From assembly GCA_964644695.1 (NCBI GenBank), contig CAZXWN010000001.1, forward strand, positions 372,001 through 436,000: a DNA stretch of 64,000 nucleotides, read 5' to 3'. The notes below the pieces were generated by a model that did not search any database, was not told where the DNA came from, and saw only the letters and a list, made by a program, of their open reading frames with translations. The stretch comes from CAZXWN01 sp964644695 [NCBI: uncultured bacterium]. GTDB taxonomy: Bacteria; UBP4; UBA4092. This document shows, piece by piece, positions 19,443 through 27,757 of this stretch. A program made the translations under genes and the position numbers. Every line of letters begins with the position of its first letter. The first letter of the stretch is position 1.

Positions 19443-20258
19443 CTATTTTTTAGCAGGCTTATCAGCAATTTGTTCCATAGCCGATACAATATCTGCTGCA
19501 GGCAATACAAGTGGCATCATTGAGGTAATATCCATTCGTTGCATACCATCAGACCCTCCATCAGAATTGGTCTGACGAATCAAAGTTATCCCAATCACTT
19601 TGCCATCACTTGTAAAAACAGGATTTCCCTGACCCATGGTTGAGCTGACAAAGAAATACTTTTGTGGCTTCTGGATTATAGTCATAACCCGACCATCAGT
19701 TATCCACGGGGTTCTATTAGCACTTTTACCAAGGCGACTTACGATATAAATGGGGTCCATAACTAACGGATCCACTGCTTTGGTGAGATTAATGAAATTG
19801 AAAGGCTTTTCGACTTTAGCGGTTGGAAGGATAAAAGCCAAATCAAGATCTTTGTCCCGAAGAATGACTTTGGCCTGAATTTCTTTTCCATCAGGAAGAA
19901 TATACTTCGCATCTGTAATCTCGGAAGTATATTTAAAATTGGCGCCATCTTCATCACTGGACATTTTCATCATGGCTTCAATTCGCGAAGAAGGATCAAT
20001 TTCTGACAACGAAACAAGCATTAATCCATCAGGTCTAAGCACTGTTCCAAGCGTTTCAATGGACGTTTCATTTTTTTCCGTATCTTTACCGGAATAAGAC
20101 ACCCCTTGTTTGATAGTTACTTTCAGATGAATTACAGCATCTTGATTCTGAACTAAAATATCCCTGCCTTTTACGGCCAATTCATCTCCCATAACCGGGA
20201 TTCCCATGGCAGCAACCATCACTAAGGTTGCTAAAAGAACCAACATTTTCTTACGCAT
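19443..20258 (-). CDS. Degenerate trypsin-like (S1C) exported protein
   Basis: A 271-residue protein with a signal peptide (about 1-24) and a chymotrypsin-like double barrel related to HtrA proteases. The third triad residue Asp139 is kept in DLDLAFI. The catalytic His position reads SLSE (about 84) and the nucleophile motif GNSGGP reads GQGNP (about 209-213), so Ser is lost. It should not cleave peptides and may act as a pseudoprotease scaffold or regulator. ATG 20258 is chosen over 20303 because AAGGAGAAGC lies just upstream and a clean signal peptide results. It lies 22 bp after the intact HtrA gene on the same strand. Confidence 0.7.
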   Translation of the reverse strand: MRKKMLVLLATLVMVAAMGIPVMGDELAVKGRDILVQNQDAVIHLKVTIKQGVSYSGKDTEKNETSIETLGTVLRPDGLMLVSLSEIDPSSRIEAMMKMSSDEDGANFKYTSEITDAKYILPDGKEIQAKVILRDKDLDLAFILPTAKVEKPFNFINLTKAVDPLVMDPIYIVSRLGKSANRTPWITDGRVMTIIQKPQKYFFVSSTMGQGNPVFTSDGKVIGITLIRQTNSDGGSDGMQRMDITSMMPLVLPAADIVSAMEQIADKPAKK

Positions 20259-20280
20259 CAGCTTCTCCTTAATATAAGTT

Positions 20281-22314
20281 TTAATTGTCCCACTTGGGCT
20301 CAATTTCTAAATACTGGGTATGAATACCTCTTTGAACTTTTACGATAACCGATGGAATCTTCTCTTTGGCAAAAGTTTCAAGCAAAGACTTTAAAGCATC
20401 AAGAGAATTAACGGGCTTTTGATTTACTTCCAGAATAATATCGTCCACGGAAAGTTGTGCCAGGGCAGCCCATCCGCCTTCTTTTACTTCCGTTACGATA
20501 ACACCACTGGTTTTGTCTTCCAGTTTTTCCTTCATACGATCGTAGAAGCCCAGATCTCGAACGCTAAATTCAAATACATCGTCTTTATATTTTGCCAATT
20601 CTCTTTCTGGTGCAGGGGATCTGGGAAGAGTGATTTTTATATCCAGTGGAGTTTTTTGTCGCAGGATTCCCAGAGTAATAACGGTACCCACTCTAATCTG
20701 TCTGACCATTGTGGGCATGACATCATAATCCTCTGGCTGACTCGCATTAATCTCAGATTGGTCGATATGTGTAATGATATCTCCAATTTTAAGGCCACAA
20801 GACTCTGCCGCAGTTCCAGGAAATACTTCGGTTACAATGACACCCTTGGTTGTAGAAAGACCAATGTGTTCTGCCAAATCCCGAGTAAGTACCTGATAAT
20901 TTATAGGAATCCAAGCCTTTCGTATTTCAGAACCGTGATCTTCAATTTCCTTACTTCCAATTTTTACGACTGTCATTCGTCTTTCATTTCTCTGGTCATA
21001 ACTAACTAAAACAGGAAGTTGTTCGTTTTCCTTGATATCTAATTTGTTCGTTAAATCGATCAGCTCTTGGACATTATGAACAGGAACACCATTTACCTCT
21101 CGAATAATACATCGTTCATTGATGGAAGGTTTTGCTTCATTGGCTGGGCCACCGGACCGAATGGAAGTAATTAATACGCCATCTCTATTAGTGATTTTCA
21201 TTTCTTTTGCAGCCATGAAGGAAATATTCCGTCCACAGATACCCCATCGTTTCAGTTCATACGTTTTAGGACGCATTTCTTCCCTTTCAACCGGGATTAT
21301 CTTTAATTCCATGGGCTGATTATTTCGGAGTACTTTAATTTTTACTTCCTGTTGAATGGGAAGATTGGATACTTTTATATTGAATAATGGAATCTCTTCA
21401 TCAAAACGAAGATTGACCGGTTCATTATTCATTTCAATCAGGTAGTCTCCAGATTGGAGTCCGGCTTTTTGAGCAGGGGAATCCATAATGATTCCCCCAA
21501 TTAATGCGCCTTGAGTTACTGGTGAAGATTTAAATCGTGGTTGTATCTCAAGACCCAACCAGGCACGTTTTACTTTTCCATTTTTGATGATAGATTCAGC
21601 AACTGACTTGGCGAGATTCCCGGGAATTGCACCAGCCAACCCCATACTCATTTCATTAATTCCAATAATTTCGCCTTTTAAATTTATGAGGGGACCACCG
21701 GAATTTCCCCCAATAATTTCCGCATCGTGTCCAATCCATCGGACAATAGAACCAACATCTTCACCATCTAAAGTGAATTTAGAAAAAGGTCCGAATAATC
21801 GGGGCATGACAACTTCAGTATTACTGATAATGCCTTCTGTCACAGACTGAGAAAGTGCCATGGGACTTCCCAAAGCCAGTACTTTTTCTCCGACTTGGAT
21901 TTTGGAAGAATCTCCAAAATCTGCATTTGCAAAAACCCGTGGTTTTGTCGGTTTCAGTTTAATCACAGCAATATCTGCCAGAGCATCTGTGCCTACTAAC
22001 TCAGCCGGGATTTCTTCTTTATCAGACAGCGTACAAGTAATTCGCGTGGTTTTTCCAACTACATGATGATTTGTAACCACATATCCATCACTGGAAATAA
22101 TCACACCACTCCCGGCAGATTGTTCTTTCATCTCGCGGCCATCGTAATATTCCACATTTACGACATAGATGCGTACTAATGCAGGTTTTACGCGTGCAAT
22201 AGCGGCATCGACCTGTTTTCTTTCATCGGTAGTTGCGCCCATTATCGGGGAAAAAACAATCATCCCCAGGATAATCAAAAAGGATAGCCTTAATACCCAA
22301 TAGTTGCTTCTCAT
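20281..22314 (-). CDS. HtrA/Deg-type serine protease with multiple PDZ domains
   Basis: Exported S1C protease of 677 residues for envelope protein quality control. A signal peptide spans 1-27. The trypsin fold (about 35-245) has the full triad His84 (TNHHVV), Asp114 (ADIAV) and Ser205 (GGNSGGPL). Four PDZ-like repeats appear to follow (about 250-345, 375-460, 485-575 and 595-670). Typical DegP has two PDZ domains and about 475 residues, so this one is much longer. Extra PDZ domains suggest several C-terminal-peptide ligands or an assembly platform. It is cotranscribed with the degenerate homologue downstream. Confidence 0.88.
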   Translation of the reverse strand: MRSNYWVLRLSFLIILGMIVFSPIMGATTDERKQVDAAIARVKPALVRIYVVNVEYYDGREMKEQSAGSGVIISSDGYVVTNHHVVGKTTRITCTLSDKEEIPAELVGTDALADIAVIKLKPTKPRVFANADFGDSSKIQVGEKVLALGSPMALSQSVTEGIISNTEVVMPRLFGPFSKFTLDGEDVGSIVRWIGHDAEIIGGNSGGPLINLKGEIIGINEMSMGLAGAIPGNLAKSVAESIIKNGKVKRAWLGLEIQPRFKSSPVTQGALIGGIIMDSPAQKAGLQSGDYLIEMNNEPVNLRFDEEIPLFNIKVSNLPIQQEVKIKVLRNNQPMELKIIPVEREEMRPKTYELKRWGICGRNISFMAAKEMKITNRDGVLITSIRSGGPANEAKPSINERCIIREVNGVPVHNVQELIDLTNKLDIKENEQLPVLVSYDQRNERRMTVVKIGSKEIEDHGSEIRKAWIPINYQVLTRDLAEHIGLSTTKGVIVTEVFPGTAAESCGLKIGDIITHIDQSEINASQPEDYDVMPTMVRQIRVGTVITLGILRQKTPLDIKITLPRSPAPERELAKYKDDVFEFSVRDLGFYDRMKEKLEDKTSGVIVTEVKEGGWAALAQLSVDDIILEVNQKPVNSLDALKSLLETFAKEKIPSVIVKVQRGIHTQYLEIEPKWDN

Positions 22315-22414
22315 ATAACCCTCGCTAACTCAGTAAGATATAACTCAATATGATTGCTGATTTTTAACATAGAAGATATATGATGTCAAATCAATTCAAC
22401 CCAAAGAATACCAC

Positions 22415-22442
22415 CATCGAACAAGATCAATCTTGTTCGATG
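22415..22442. repeat. Dispersed palindrome, copy 2
   Basis: A 28-bp inverted repeat with perfect 13-bp arms (catcgaacaagat and atcttgttcgatg) around the bases ca. It lies 17 bp past the stop of the minus-strand gene at 22460 and upstream of htrA. Unlike copies 3 and 4, its flanks do not extend the stem, and no T-run follows in the minus direction, so it is a weak terminator candidate. Confidence 0.85.
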
Positions 22443-22459
22443 ATTCATTGATATCCCTT

Positions 22460-22939
22460 TTATCTTTTCAATTGTTGATTCAATTGATGTTGGATATAAA
22501 GATTCAATCCCGATTTATGAGTCCCTGCGGCTCTTCTGTTCCACTCAGATTTTTCCTCAGGAGTAATACTTTTCCAAAGTGAAATTACATCTTTGAATCG
22601 ATTGATTTGAGCCACACGAGCAGGGGTCTGCTTCCAAGGTTTACCCGGCTTTCTCCGTACATAATCCCTACGATTTTTTCCTGCTGCATAGGACTTATTT
22701 CCTAAGGGTCCATGAATTTTAACCGCCACCCGCAATTCAGATGTTTTAATAACAGCTTCTTCACTCAGCGCGGGGAAAATTACATCATTCAACAATTCCA
22801 ATCCCCATTTAATGTTATTTTCCTTTTTCTTTCTTTGGTCTGGCCATCCTGAGTTCAGCAATAAAACCAGATATTCAGTGATAATTTTGTTGAAATTCAA
22901 ATGACAGGGTATTTTGAAGTTATCTTGTTTAACATTCAT
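22460..22939 (-). CDS. Uncharacterised 159-residue protein with HMG-like C-terminal motif
   Basis: I do not recognise the family. The product is basic and has no signal peptide or membrane segment. The middle carries an Arg/Lys-rich stretch (KNRRDYVRRKPGKPWKQ, about 102-118). The C-terminal part has the pattern FKDVISLWKSITPEEKSEWNRRA, a W-x9-W spacing with SITPEEK, seen in HMG-box-like helical modules and several small phage or bacterial proteins of unknown role. A full AAAGGAGG ribosome site lies 9 bp before the ATG, so it is probably well translated. It stands alone between htrA and the divergent GH52-like gene. DNA or RNA binding is plausible but only inferred. Confidence 0.6.
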   Translation of the reverse strand: MNVKQDNFKIPCHLNFNKIITEYLVLLLNSGWPDQRKKKENNIKWGLELLNDVIFPALSEEAVIKTSELRVAVKIHGPLGNKSYAAGKNRRDYVRRKPGKPWKQTPARVAQINRFKDVISLWKSITPEEKSEWNRRAAGTHKSGLNLYIQHQLNQQLKR

Positions 22940-23089
22940 ACCGCAATCCTCCTTTATGTATGGTTTAGGTTCATCTTAATCAGGTTAATTGGGGGGTACT
23001 GTCCACACATTGGGACAATTTGCAGCACTATCTTCTGCTGTAATCTGTTAGGATGAGAGAAAATAGTACCCTTCAGGAGGCACGGTATT

Positions 23090-25249
23090 ATGGTGAAGAT
23101 GGGTGATTCACTAACCGTACTAGGTTCACGATTAGGTTTTGGATTTGATCCGGCGCATAAACAGTCTTATTTAATTCGACATGGAAAACATCCTGGAATT
23201 CCACTCAACCTTCATGCAGGGATAAAATTAGAAGATCGCGTAATTGAATTACCACTCACCCGTGATTGTCAGGAATTTTCATTTGTTGACCAACAAATGA
23301 CACCTACTTCAATTAGTTTTATTGGGATAGATTCAAAAACAGGACTCAAGGTAAAACTGGTTGTGCGTATTCCTTTTAGACCACGCGATATACGGTTTAG
23401 TGTGACCCCTGTTATATTTTTTGAAGTATCTATCAGTAGATTGGATTCATATTTCAGGTGGCAGCCATCCACAACTGAAGCTGTTAAGGGAAAGCTGTTT
23501 TTAGGCTTTGAAAATAATGATTTTGATTTCCGATCCCTGAATGACAAAGAAATATCTGTTTCTTATTCGTCGCCTGTCGGAAGACCCGAAAAAACTGATT
23601 GGGATATTTGTGAATTTATACGTTGTCAGGATCGATTAGTATTTCAACAACCTTCTGAAAACCAATACACCTATCTCGATTTTTCACTGATTCCAGGAGA
23701 ACAGGGACCGACTCTCAATGCTTATTGGGCTTGTTACGATATGGCAGTACTTGAGGTTGGAAACGAATTATGTTCTTTTAAGTATTCAGATTATTACAGC
23801 AATCTGGATGAAGTCTGTCAGTGGGCGGATAAATCCATTTCTGAGGTCAAACTCAATTCCTGCAAAGTCGATTCTATTATTCTGGAAAACAGTCTAGGAA
23901 CTGCCGTCAATAATCTTTTAACACAAACCTTGCACAGCTGGTTAATGAACAGTTGGTGGGTTAAGAAAAAAACAGGCCAGGACTGGTTTATGGTTTGGGA
24001 AGGGACCTGTTATCTGCATTCCACCATAGATGTGGAATACACCCAGGGACCTTTTTATCTTTCCGTTTGGCCTGAATTACTGGAACTCCAGTTAAATGAA
24101 TGGCCAGAATTTATAAAATCAGGAGAACTGACTCTGGGTGAGGACGGGCAGGGCACCCTCTTCATGTCACACGATATGGGGCTTTTGGGAAAAGGTTCTG
24201 GACAATTCTATACTCATGAAATGGAAGTAGAAGAAAACTGTAATTACTTATTGCTGGCTTATGCGCATTGGAGAAGGACAGGAAATACCTCTGTACTGAA
24301 TAATCAGTCATCTATTTGGATACCGCTATTGGAATTTATACGGAAAACAGACACAACAGGAAATGGTATTCCCGACAAGGGTTGTGCCAATACTCTGGAC
24401 GATGGATCCCCAGCTGTTCAATTTGGAAAAAAACAAATATATCTGGGGATAAAGTCGGCACTGGCTTGTTTGGCTGGCGCCGATATTTTGGAATACTTCA
24501 AGCTTTATAAAGAAGCCAAAGTTTATCGTGATTTTGCAGCCAAAGGTATTAAAACAATTGAAGAGGATGGCTGGATTAAAGACCATTATGTAGTGGCTTT
24601 GAATATCGTTCAGGAAGATGCTATCAACCCTTGGACTGGAGAATTATGGATAGGTCCACTGATTGGTTGGGATGCCTATCATATCTATACTCCCAACACT
24701 TTTGCTCTTTTACACATGGTAAACCGATTTACAGAACAATTGGATTCCCATCGAATAAAAGGGGATATTCAAGCTGTGATAAAAGAAACACTTACCCCTT
24801 ATGGATGCCGACATTCCAGTTTCATTAATCGAATTTCCGCAAACATAAATCCCCCCCAACCCTCAAAAGTAGGGTGGATATCTATGAATATCTTGAGAGA
24901 TATGACGGCTCTCTACAGAGGAATAGACTTAACCGCTATGTCACAGCGATATTGGGATTGGCAAATCACAACCAATTCTCAGGAATTTACCGGTTATTTC
25001 GAGTCATTTAGCGGCAATAATTTACATTATTACCCTCGGGGGATCGCTGTTTATGGTTTATTGGAGGCGGCAGCTGGGTATAGTTGGGATAAAGTTGCAG
25101 ATGAAGAATTAATTAATCCCGTAAATCATTCAATAAAAGTGCCTATTTTAGCTCAGGCTGATTGGGTAAATGGAAAAGTATCTGTCATTTCAAGTTTTAC
25201 TCGGAAAGAAGAAATCTATTTTGAGATCTACGAGCGTATCTTTCCTTGA
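23090..25249 (+). CDS. GH52-like glycoside hydrolase
   Basis: A 719-residue protein with no signal peptide. A beta-rich N-terminal domain (about 1-250) is followed by an alpha-helical barrel-like domain (about 265-675). It resembles GH52 beta-xylosidases in overall plan and in several blocks: WFMVWEGTCYLHSTID (299-314), where Glu304 is the candidate nucleophile, HDMG at 361-364, and HYYPRGIAVYGLLEA near 660-675. Related six-hairpin glycosidases are an alternative. AGGAGG at 23075-23080 fixes the ATG. The frame stops at 25249 in the middle of a C-terminal beta-domain, and coding-like sequence continues to 25348, so the 3' end looks frameshifted. Confidence 0.6.
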   Translation: MVKMGDSLTVLGSRLGFGFDPAHKQSYLIRHGKHPGIPLNLHAGIKLEDRVIELPLTRDCQEFSFVDQQMTPTSISFIGIDSKTGLKVKLVVRIPFRPRDIRFSVTPVIFFEVSISRLDSYFRWQPSTTEAVKGKLFLGFENNDFDFRSLNDKEISVSYSSPVGRPEKTDWDICEFIRCQDRLVFQQPSENQYTYLDFSLIPGEQGPTLNAYWACYDMAVLEVGNELCSFKYSDYYSNLDEVCQWADKSISEVKLNSCKVDSIILENSLGTAVNNLLTQTLHSWLMNSWWVKKKTGQDWFMVWEGTCYLHSTIDVEYTQGPFYLSVWPELLELQLNEWPEFIKSGELTLGEDGQGTLFMSHDMGLLGKGSGQFYTHEMEVEENCNYLLLAYAHWRRTGNTSVLNNQSSIWIPLLEFIRKTDTTGNGIPDKGCANTLDDGSPAVQFGKKQIYLGIKSALACLAGADILEYFKLYKEAKVYRDFAAKGIKTIEEDGWIKDHYVVALNIVQEDAINPWTGELWIGPLIGWDAYHIYTPNTFALLHMVNRFTEQLDSHRIKGDIQAVIKETLTPYGCRHSSFINRISANINPPQPSKVGWISMNILRDMTALYRGIDLTAMSQRYWDWQITTNSQEFTGYFESFSGNNLHYYPRGIAVYGLLEAAAGYSWDKVADEELINPVNHSIKVPILAQADWVNGKVSVISSFTRKEEIYFEIYERIFP

Positions 25250-25348
25250 CAATGATGTGAGTCTCAAAGCCTGATTTGGGCAAATGATGGTTCTGCGATA
25301 AAATATATAATACCGGATTATGCGGTTCAATTTAATTCAGAGAACTGA
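25250..25348 (+). pseudogene. Detached C-terminal coding remnant of GH52-like gene
   Basis: In the same frame as the glycosidase, after stops at 25247 and 25253, the sequence runs open for 26 codons (starting SLIWANDGSA) to a TGA at 25346-25348 and reads like a beta-strand end of a protein. In the neighbouring frame, 25236-25268 encodes VSFLDNDVSLK, which would bridge the gap. Two compensating single-base changes, one near 25225-25235 and one near 25265-25270, would rebuild one continuous C-terminus. Sequencing error or real decay are both possible. Confidence 0.45.
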
Positions 25349-25408
25349 ATATGGCCGGTCATTAATCTCGGAACTATCTCAGCCACAATCAAAAAGGGTT
25401 TGGGACAG

Positions 25409-26650
25409 ATGATTTATCTGGATGAAGCTATTAAATATGTTGAAGTCAGGAAGTTGCCCACTGAATGGCGGCGAGAGTGGGAAGAATCATTCCATTTTTA
25501 TAAATTAAAGAAGGAAGAATGTCTTAAACCTGGCTTTTTAGAAGAAGCTCAACAGCTCATTGGATTTCCAGAAGATATTTATAAGGCATTAAAAAGAGCC
25601 TATGCCATTTTAAGAGGAGATCCAGTTACTCAGAGAGTTGTTATTCATTGTCATTTTCTCCTCTTTAGAAAACATGATTACCCAATCAATGCCCTAATGC
25701 CCTGGTTAGCAGTCAAAGAAAGACTCGAGGGAGATGCAGGCCTTTTCCCAGTATTGATATTACTCACCGGAATTCCCCATATCCGTAATTTTTATGAGGA
25801 AAAACAGATTCCCGAATCAATTTTGAAGGATACTCTTTCTGATTTAGTCATATGGATAAAGGATTATCAATCAAAATATGGACATTTCGGATTTAACCAT
25901 TTGTTCTGGTTAATGCATCATTTCCAAGGGAAATTATTCAGATTGGGTCGGTTACAGTTTGTCCCATCATCTTTTCATGGTGAAATCAAAGTTTATAGGA
26001 ATTTATATACAGGTTCTTTAAAGGTTTTATCCTCAGGCGGTGTTAAATTTCGGCCAGATGGGCAAGTTGATGGAACAAACGATATCTTTGCTAATGATCG
26101 TGCATGGTTTTCTATTTTTGTAGAAGATGATGAATCTATCCAGGGATGTCCTATCCATCCCAATGGTTATGCTTTGTTTGAAAGAATCATTTTACCCAAA
26201 AATACATACGAACTTGAATTGCAAAAAGGTGATCCCATACTAGATATCCATATTCCAGCGGGTGAGAAATTAACTCGTCAATCTTGTCTTGATTCGTATC
26301 ATAAAGCGGTCGATTTTTTTAGACGGTATTTCCCCGAAATTTCACCTAAAGGGTTTTCTTGTCAATCATGGTTACTCGACAACCAATTAACTAAAATTCT
26401 TCCTTCCACATCTAATATTGTCCAATTTCAGCAAGACTATTATGGATATCCCTTTTTAACTGATGATTTTCAGACTTTTGAGCGTGTTTTTGGAAATAAA
26501 CCACAAGATTATGGAAAAGTGGATTGTAAAACCCCTTTACAAAAATCAATTATAGATTTTGTTAAGAAGGGGAATAATATGAGGATGGGTGCAGGATTCT
26601 TCTTAAAGAAGGAAGGACCACAGCCAGGATATTGTCCATCTGTTGAATAA
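25409..26650 (+). CDS. Acyltransferase with NAT_N/GNAT_C-type domains
   Basis: A 413-residue cytoplasmic protein that resembles the two-domain acyltransferase family (N-acyltransferase N-terminal plus GNAT-like C-terminal domain). An all-helical N-terminal half is followed by a GNAT-like half with LFRLGRLQF (about 171-179), PILDIHIPAGEKL near 290 and CQSWLLDNQL near 325, blocks I recall from that family. The substrate is unknown; relatives often neighbour glycosidase genes, as here, so an amino sugar is a fair guess. ATG 25409 is taken rather than the TTG at 25400. The stop is 24 bp from the 3' end of tRNA-Arg on the other strand. Confidence 0.55.
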   Translation: MIYLDEAIKYVEVRKLPTEWRREWEESFHFYKLKKEECLKPGFLEEAQQLIGFPEDIYKALKRAYAILRGDPVTQRVVIHCHFLLFRKHDYPINALMPWLAVKERLEGDAGLFPVLILLTGIPHIRNFYEEKQIPESILKDTLSDLVIWIKDYQSKYGHFGFNHLFWLMHHFQGKLFRLGRLQFVPSSFHGEIKVYRNLYTGSLKVLSSGGVKFRPDGQVDGTNDIFANDRAWFSIFVEDDESIQGCPIHPNGYALFERIILPKNTYELELQKGDPILDIHIPAGEKLTRQSCLDSYHKAVDFFRRYFPEISPKGFSCQSWLLDNQLTKILPSTSNIVQFQQDYYGYPFLTDDFQTFERVFGNKPQDYGKVDCKTPLQKSIIDFVKKGNNMRMGAGFFLKKEGPQPGYCPSVE

Positions 26651-26674
26651 TAGTGAACTACTGGCAGGAAATAA

Positions 26675-26751
26675 TGGTGCGCCCAGGAGGATTTGAACCC
26701 CCAACCCTCTGATCCGAAGTCAGACGCTCTATCCAATTGAGCTATGGGCGC
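26675..26751 (-). tRNA. tRNA-Arg (anticodon UCG)
   Basis: A 77-nt cloverleaf on the minus strand with an encoded CCA end. The acceptor arm begins GCGCCC and the T-loop reads GGTTCAAATCC. The anticodon stem TCTGA/TCAGA encloses the loop CTTCGGA, so the anticodon is TCG, reading CGA and probably other CGN codons. Confidence 0.95.
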
Positions 26752-26760
26752 GTATGTTTA

Positions 26761-27567
26761 TTATTTCACAGGCGGTGAGGGTTTGTGAACCCTTTCAAAA
26801 AAATCGTTATATAATTCGAAGGTTTTTCTATCTTTCTTAATCAATTTGATGTTGTCTGCTAAATACCGTACTAAGTCATCAACAGATAGTTTACCTTTTT
26901 CATCAGAGGCTGTCTGACCAAATCCAGCATAATGATCTGGATATGCTGCATACCAGTTTATGGGAGTAGAAATATTAGGCAGGTGTGAAAGTCGATTCAA
27001 AGAATAACCGGGGTTCTCAGGAAGAGCTTCCATATCAACAAGTTCAGGATTTAAGTGTTGGATAATTGATGTTTCAGATTCACCTGCATGCCCATCTTCT
27101 TTGGATTCTTTCAACTTATCCCAAATAGCATGAAATTCTGGAGAACAGTATCCTCTCAACCAGTAACAGACATAGGGCTTTTGCTTTTCCAGCATTAATT
27201 GGAGATAAAAATGGAGGAAGGACTCATTTCCTCCATGGTAATTGAAAAAGACAATTTTTTTGAATCCATTACGAGCAATTTCATCACAAACATTCTCAAG
27301 AAGTTCCATCAATAGTTTTCCAGATATAGCAACTGCACCATGCTGATGTTTAGCTTCATGAATTTGAGTGAAGTAATAATCAGGGAAGACTACAACGGGT
27401 TCTATCTCTGCAGCTAATCGGGCTACATTGCGTGCCACAATCATATCAGTACCAATAGGAAGATGTTCACCATGCTTTTCCATACAACCCATTGGAATAA
27501 TGCAGGTTTCTTTTGATTGAATAATTGCGGCAGGAAATTGCTGTGCTGTAAGAGATTCCCAGAGCAT
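26761..27567 (-). CDS. Creatininase-family amidohydrolase
   Basis: Metal-dependent amidohydrolase fold of 268 residues. The motif GCMEKHGEHLPIGTD (27-41), NYHGGN near 109 and HAGESETS near 155 supply the Glu, His and Asp ligands of the binuclear metal site. Family members include creatinine amidohydrolase and formamide hydrolases in cofactor and mycofactocin pathways, so the substrate here is open. It lies between tRNA-Arg and tRNA-Ser, all on the minus strand, and may share a transcript with them. A weak AAGGAT ribosome site precedes the ATG. Confidence 0.85.
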   Translation of the reverse strand: MLWESLTAQQFPAAIIQSKETCIIPMGCMEKHGEHLPIGTDMIVARNVARLAAEIEPVVVFPDYYFTQIHEAKHQHGAVAISGKLLMELLENVCDEIARNGFKKIVFFNYHGGNESFLHFYLQLMLEKQKPYVCYWLRGYCSPEFHAIWDKLKESKEDGHAGESETSIIQHLNPELVDMEALPENPGYSLNRLSHLPNISTPINWYAAYPDHYAGFGQTASDEKGKLSVDDLVRYLADNIKLIKKDRKTFELYNDFFERVHKPSPPVK

Positions 27568-27587
27568 CTATAATCCTTAAATAAAAA

Positions 27588-27682
27588 TGGCGGAGGGACA
27601 GGGATTCGAACCCTGGGTAGCGCTTATGGCACTACAACGGTTTAGCAAACCGCCGCCTTCAGCCTCTCGGCCATCCCTCCGC
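27588..27682 (-). tRNA. tRNA-Ser (anticodon GCU)
   Basis: A 95-nt class II tRNA on the minus strand with an encoded CCA end. The acceptor arm is GCGGAGG paired with CCTCCGC, and a long variable arm is typical of Ser. The anticodon loop TTGCTAA gives GCT, reading AGC and AGU. Confidence 0.95.
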
Positions 27683-27757
27683 ATGTAGCGGACTATCATT
27701 TACTTAAATGCGAAAATTATTCTAACATATTTTTATACTGCTCTCTATATTCTATGT

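Noticed and set aside
20419-21009. Plus-strand open frame of 196 codons
   Set aside because: It lies antisense inside the htrA coding region, has no ribosome site and reads as low-complexity Phe/Ser/Tyr-rich sequence.
22980-23060. Inverted-repeat operator before the GH52-like gene (gtcc...gggac)
   Set aside because: The matching arms are only 4-5 bp and no regulator is linked, so chance is enough.
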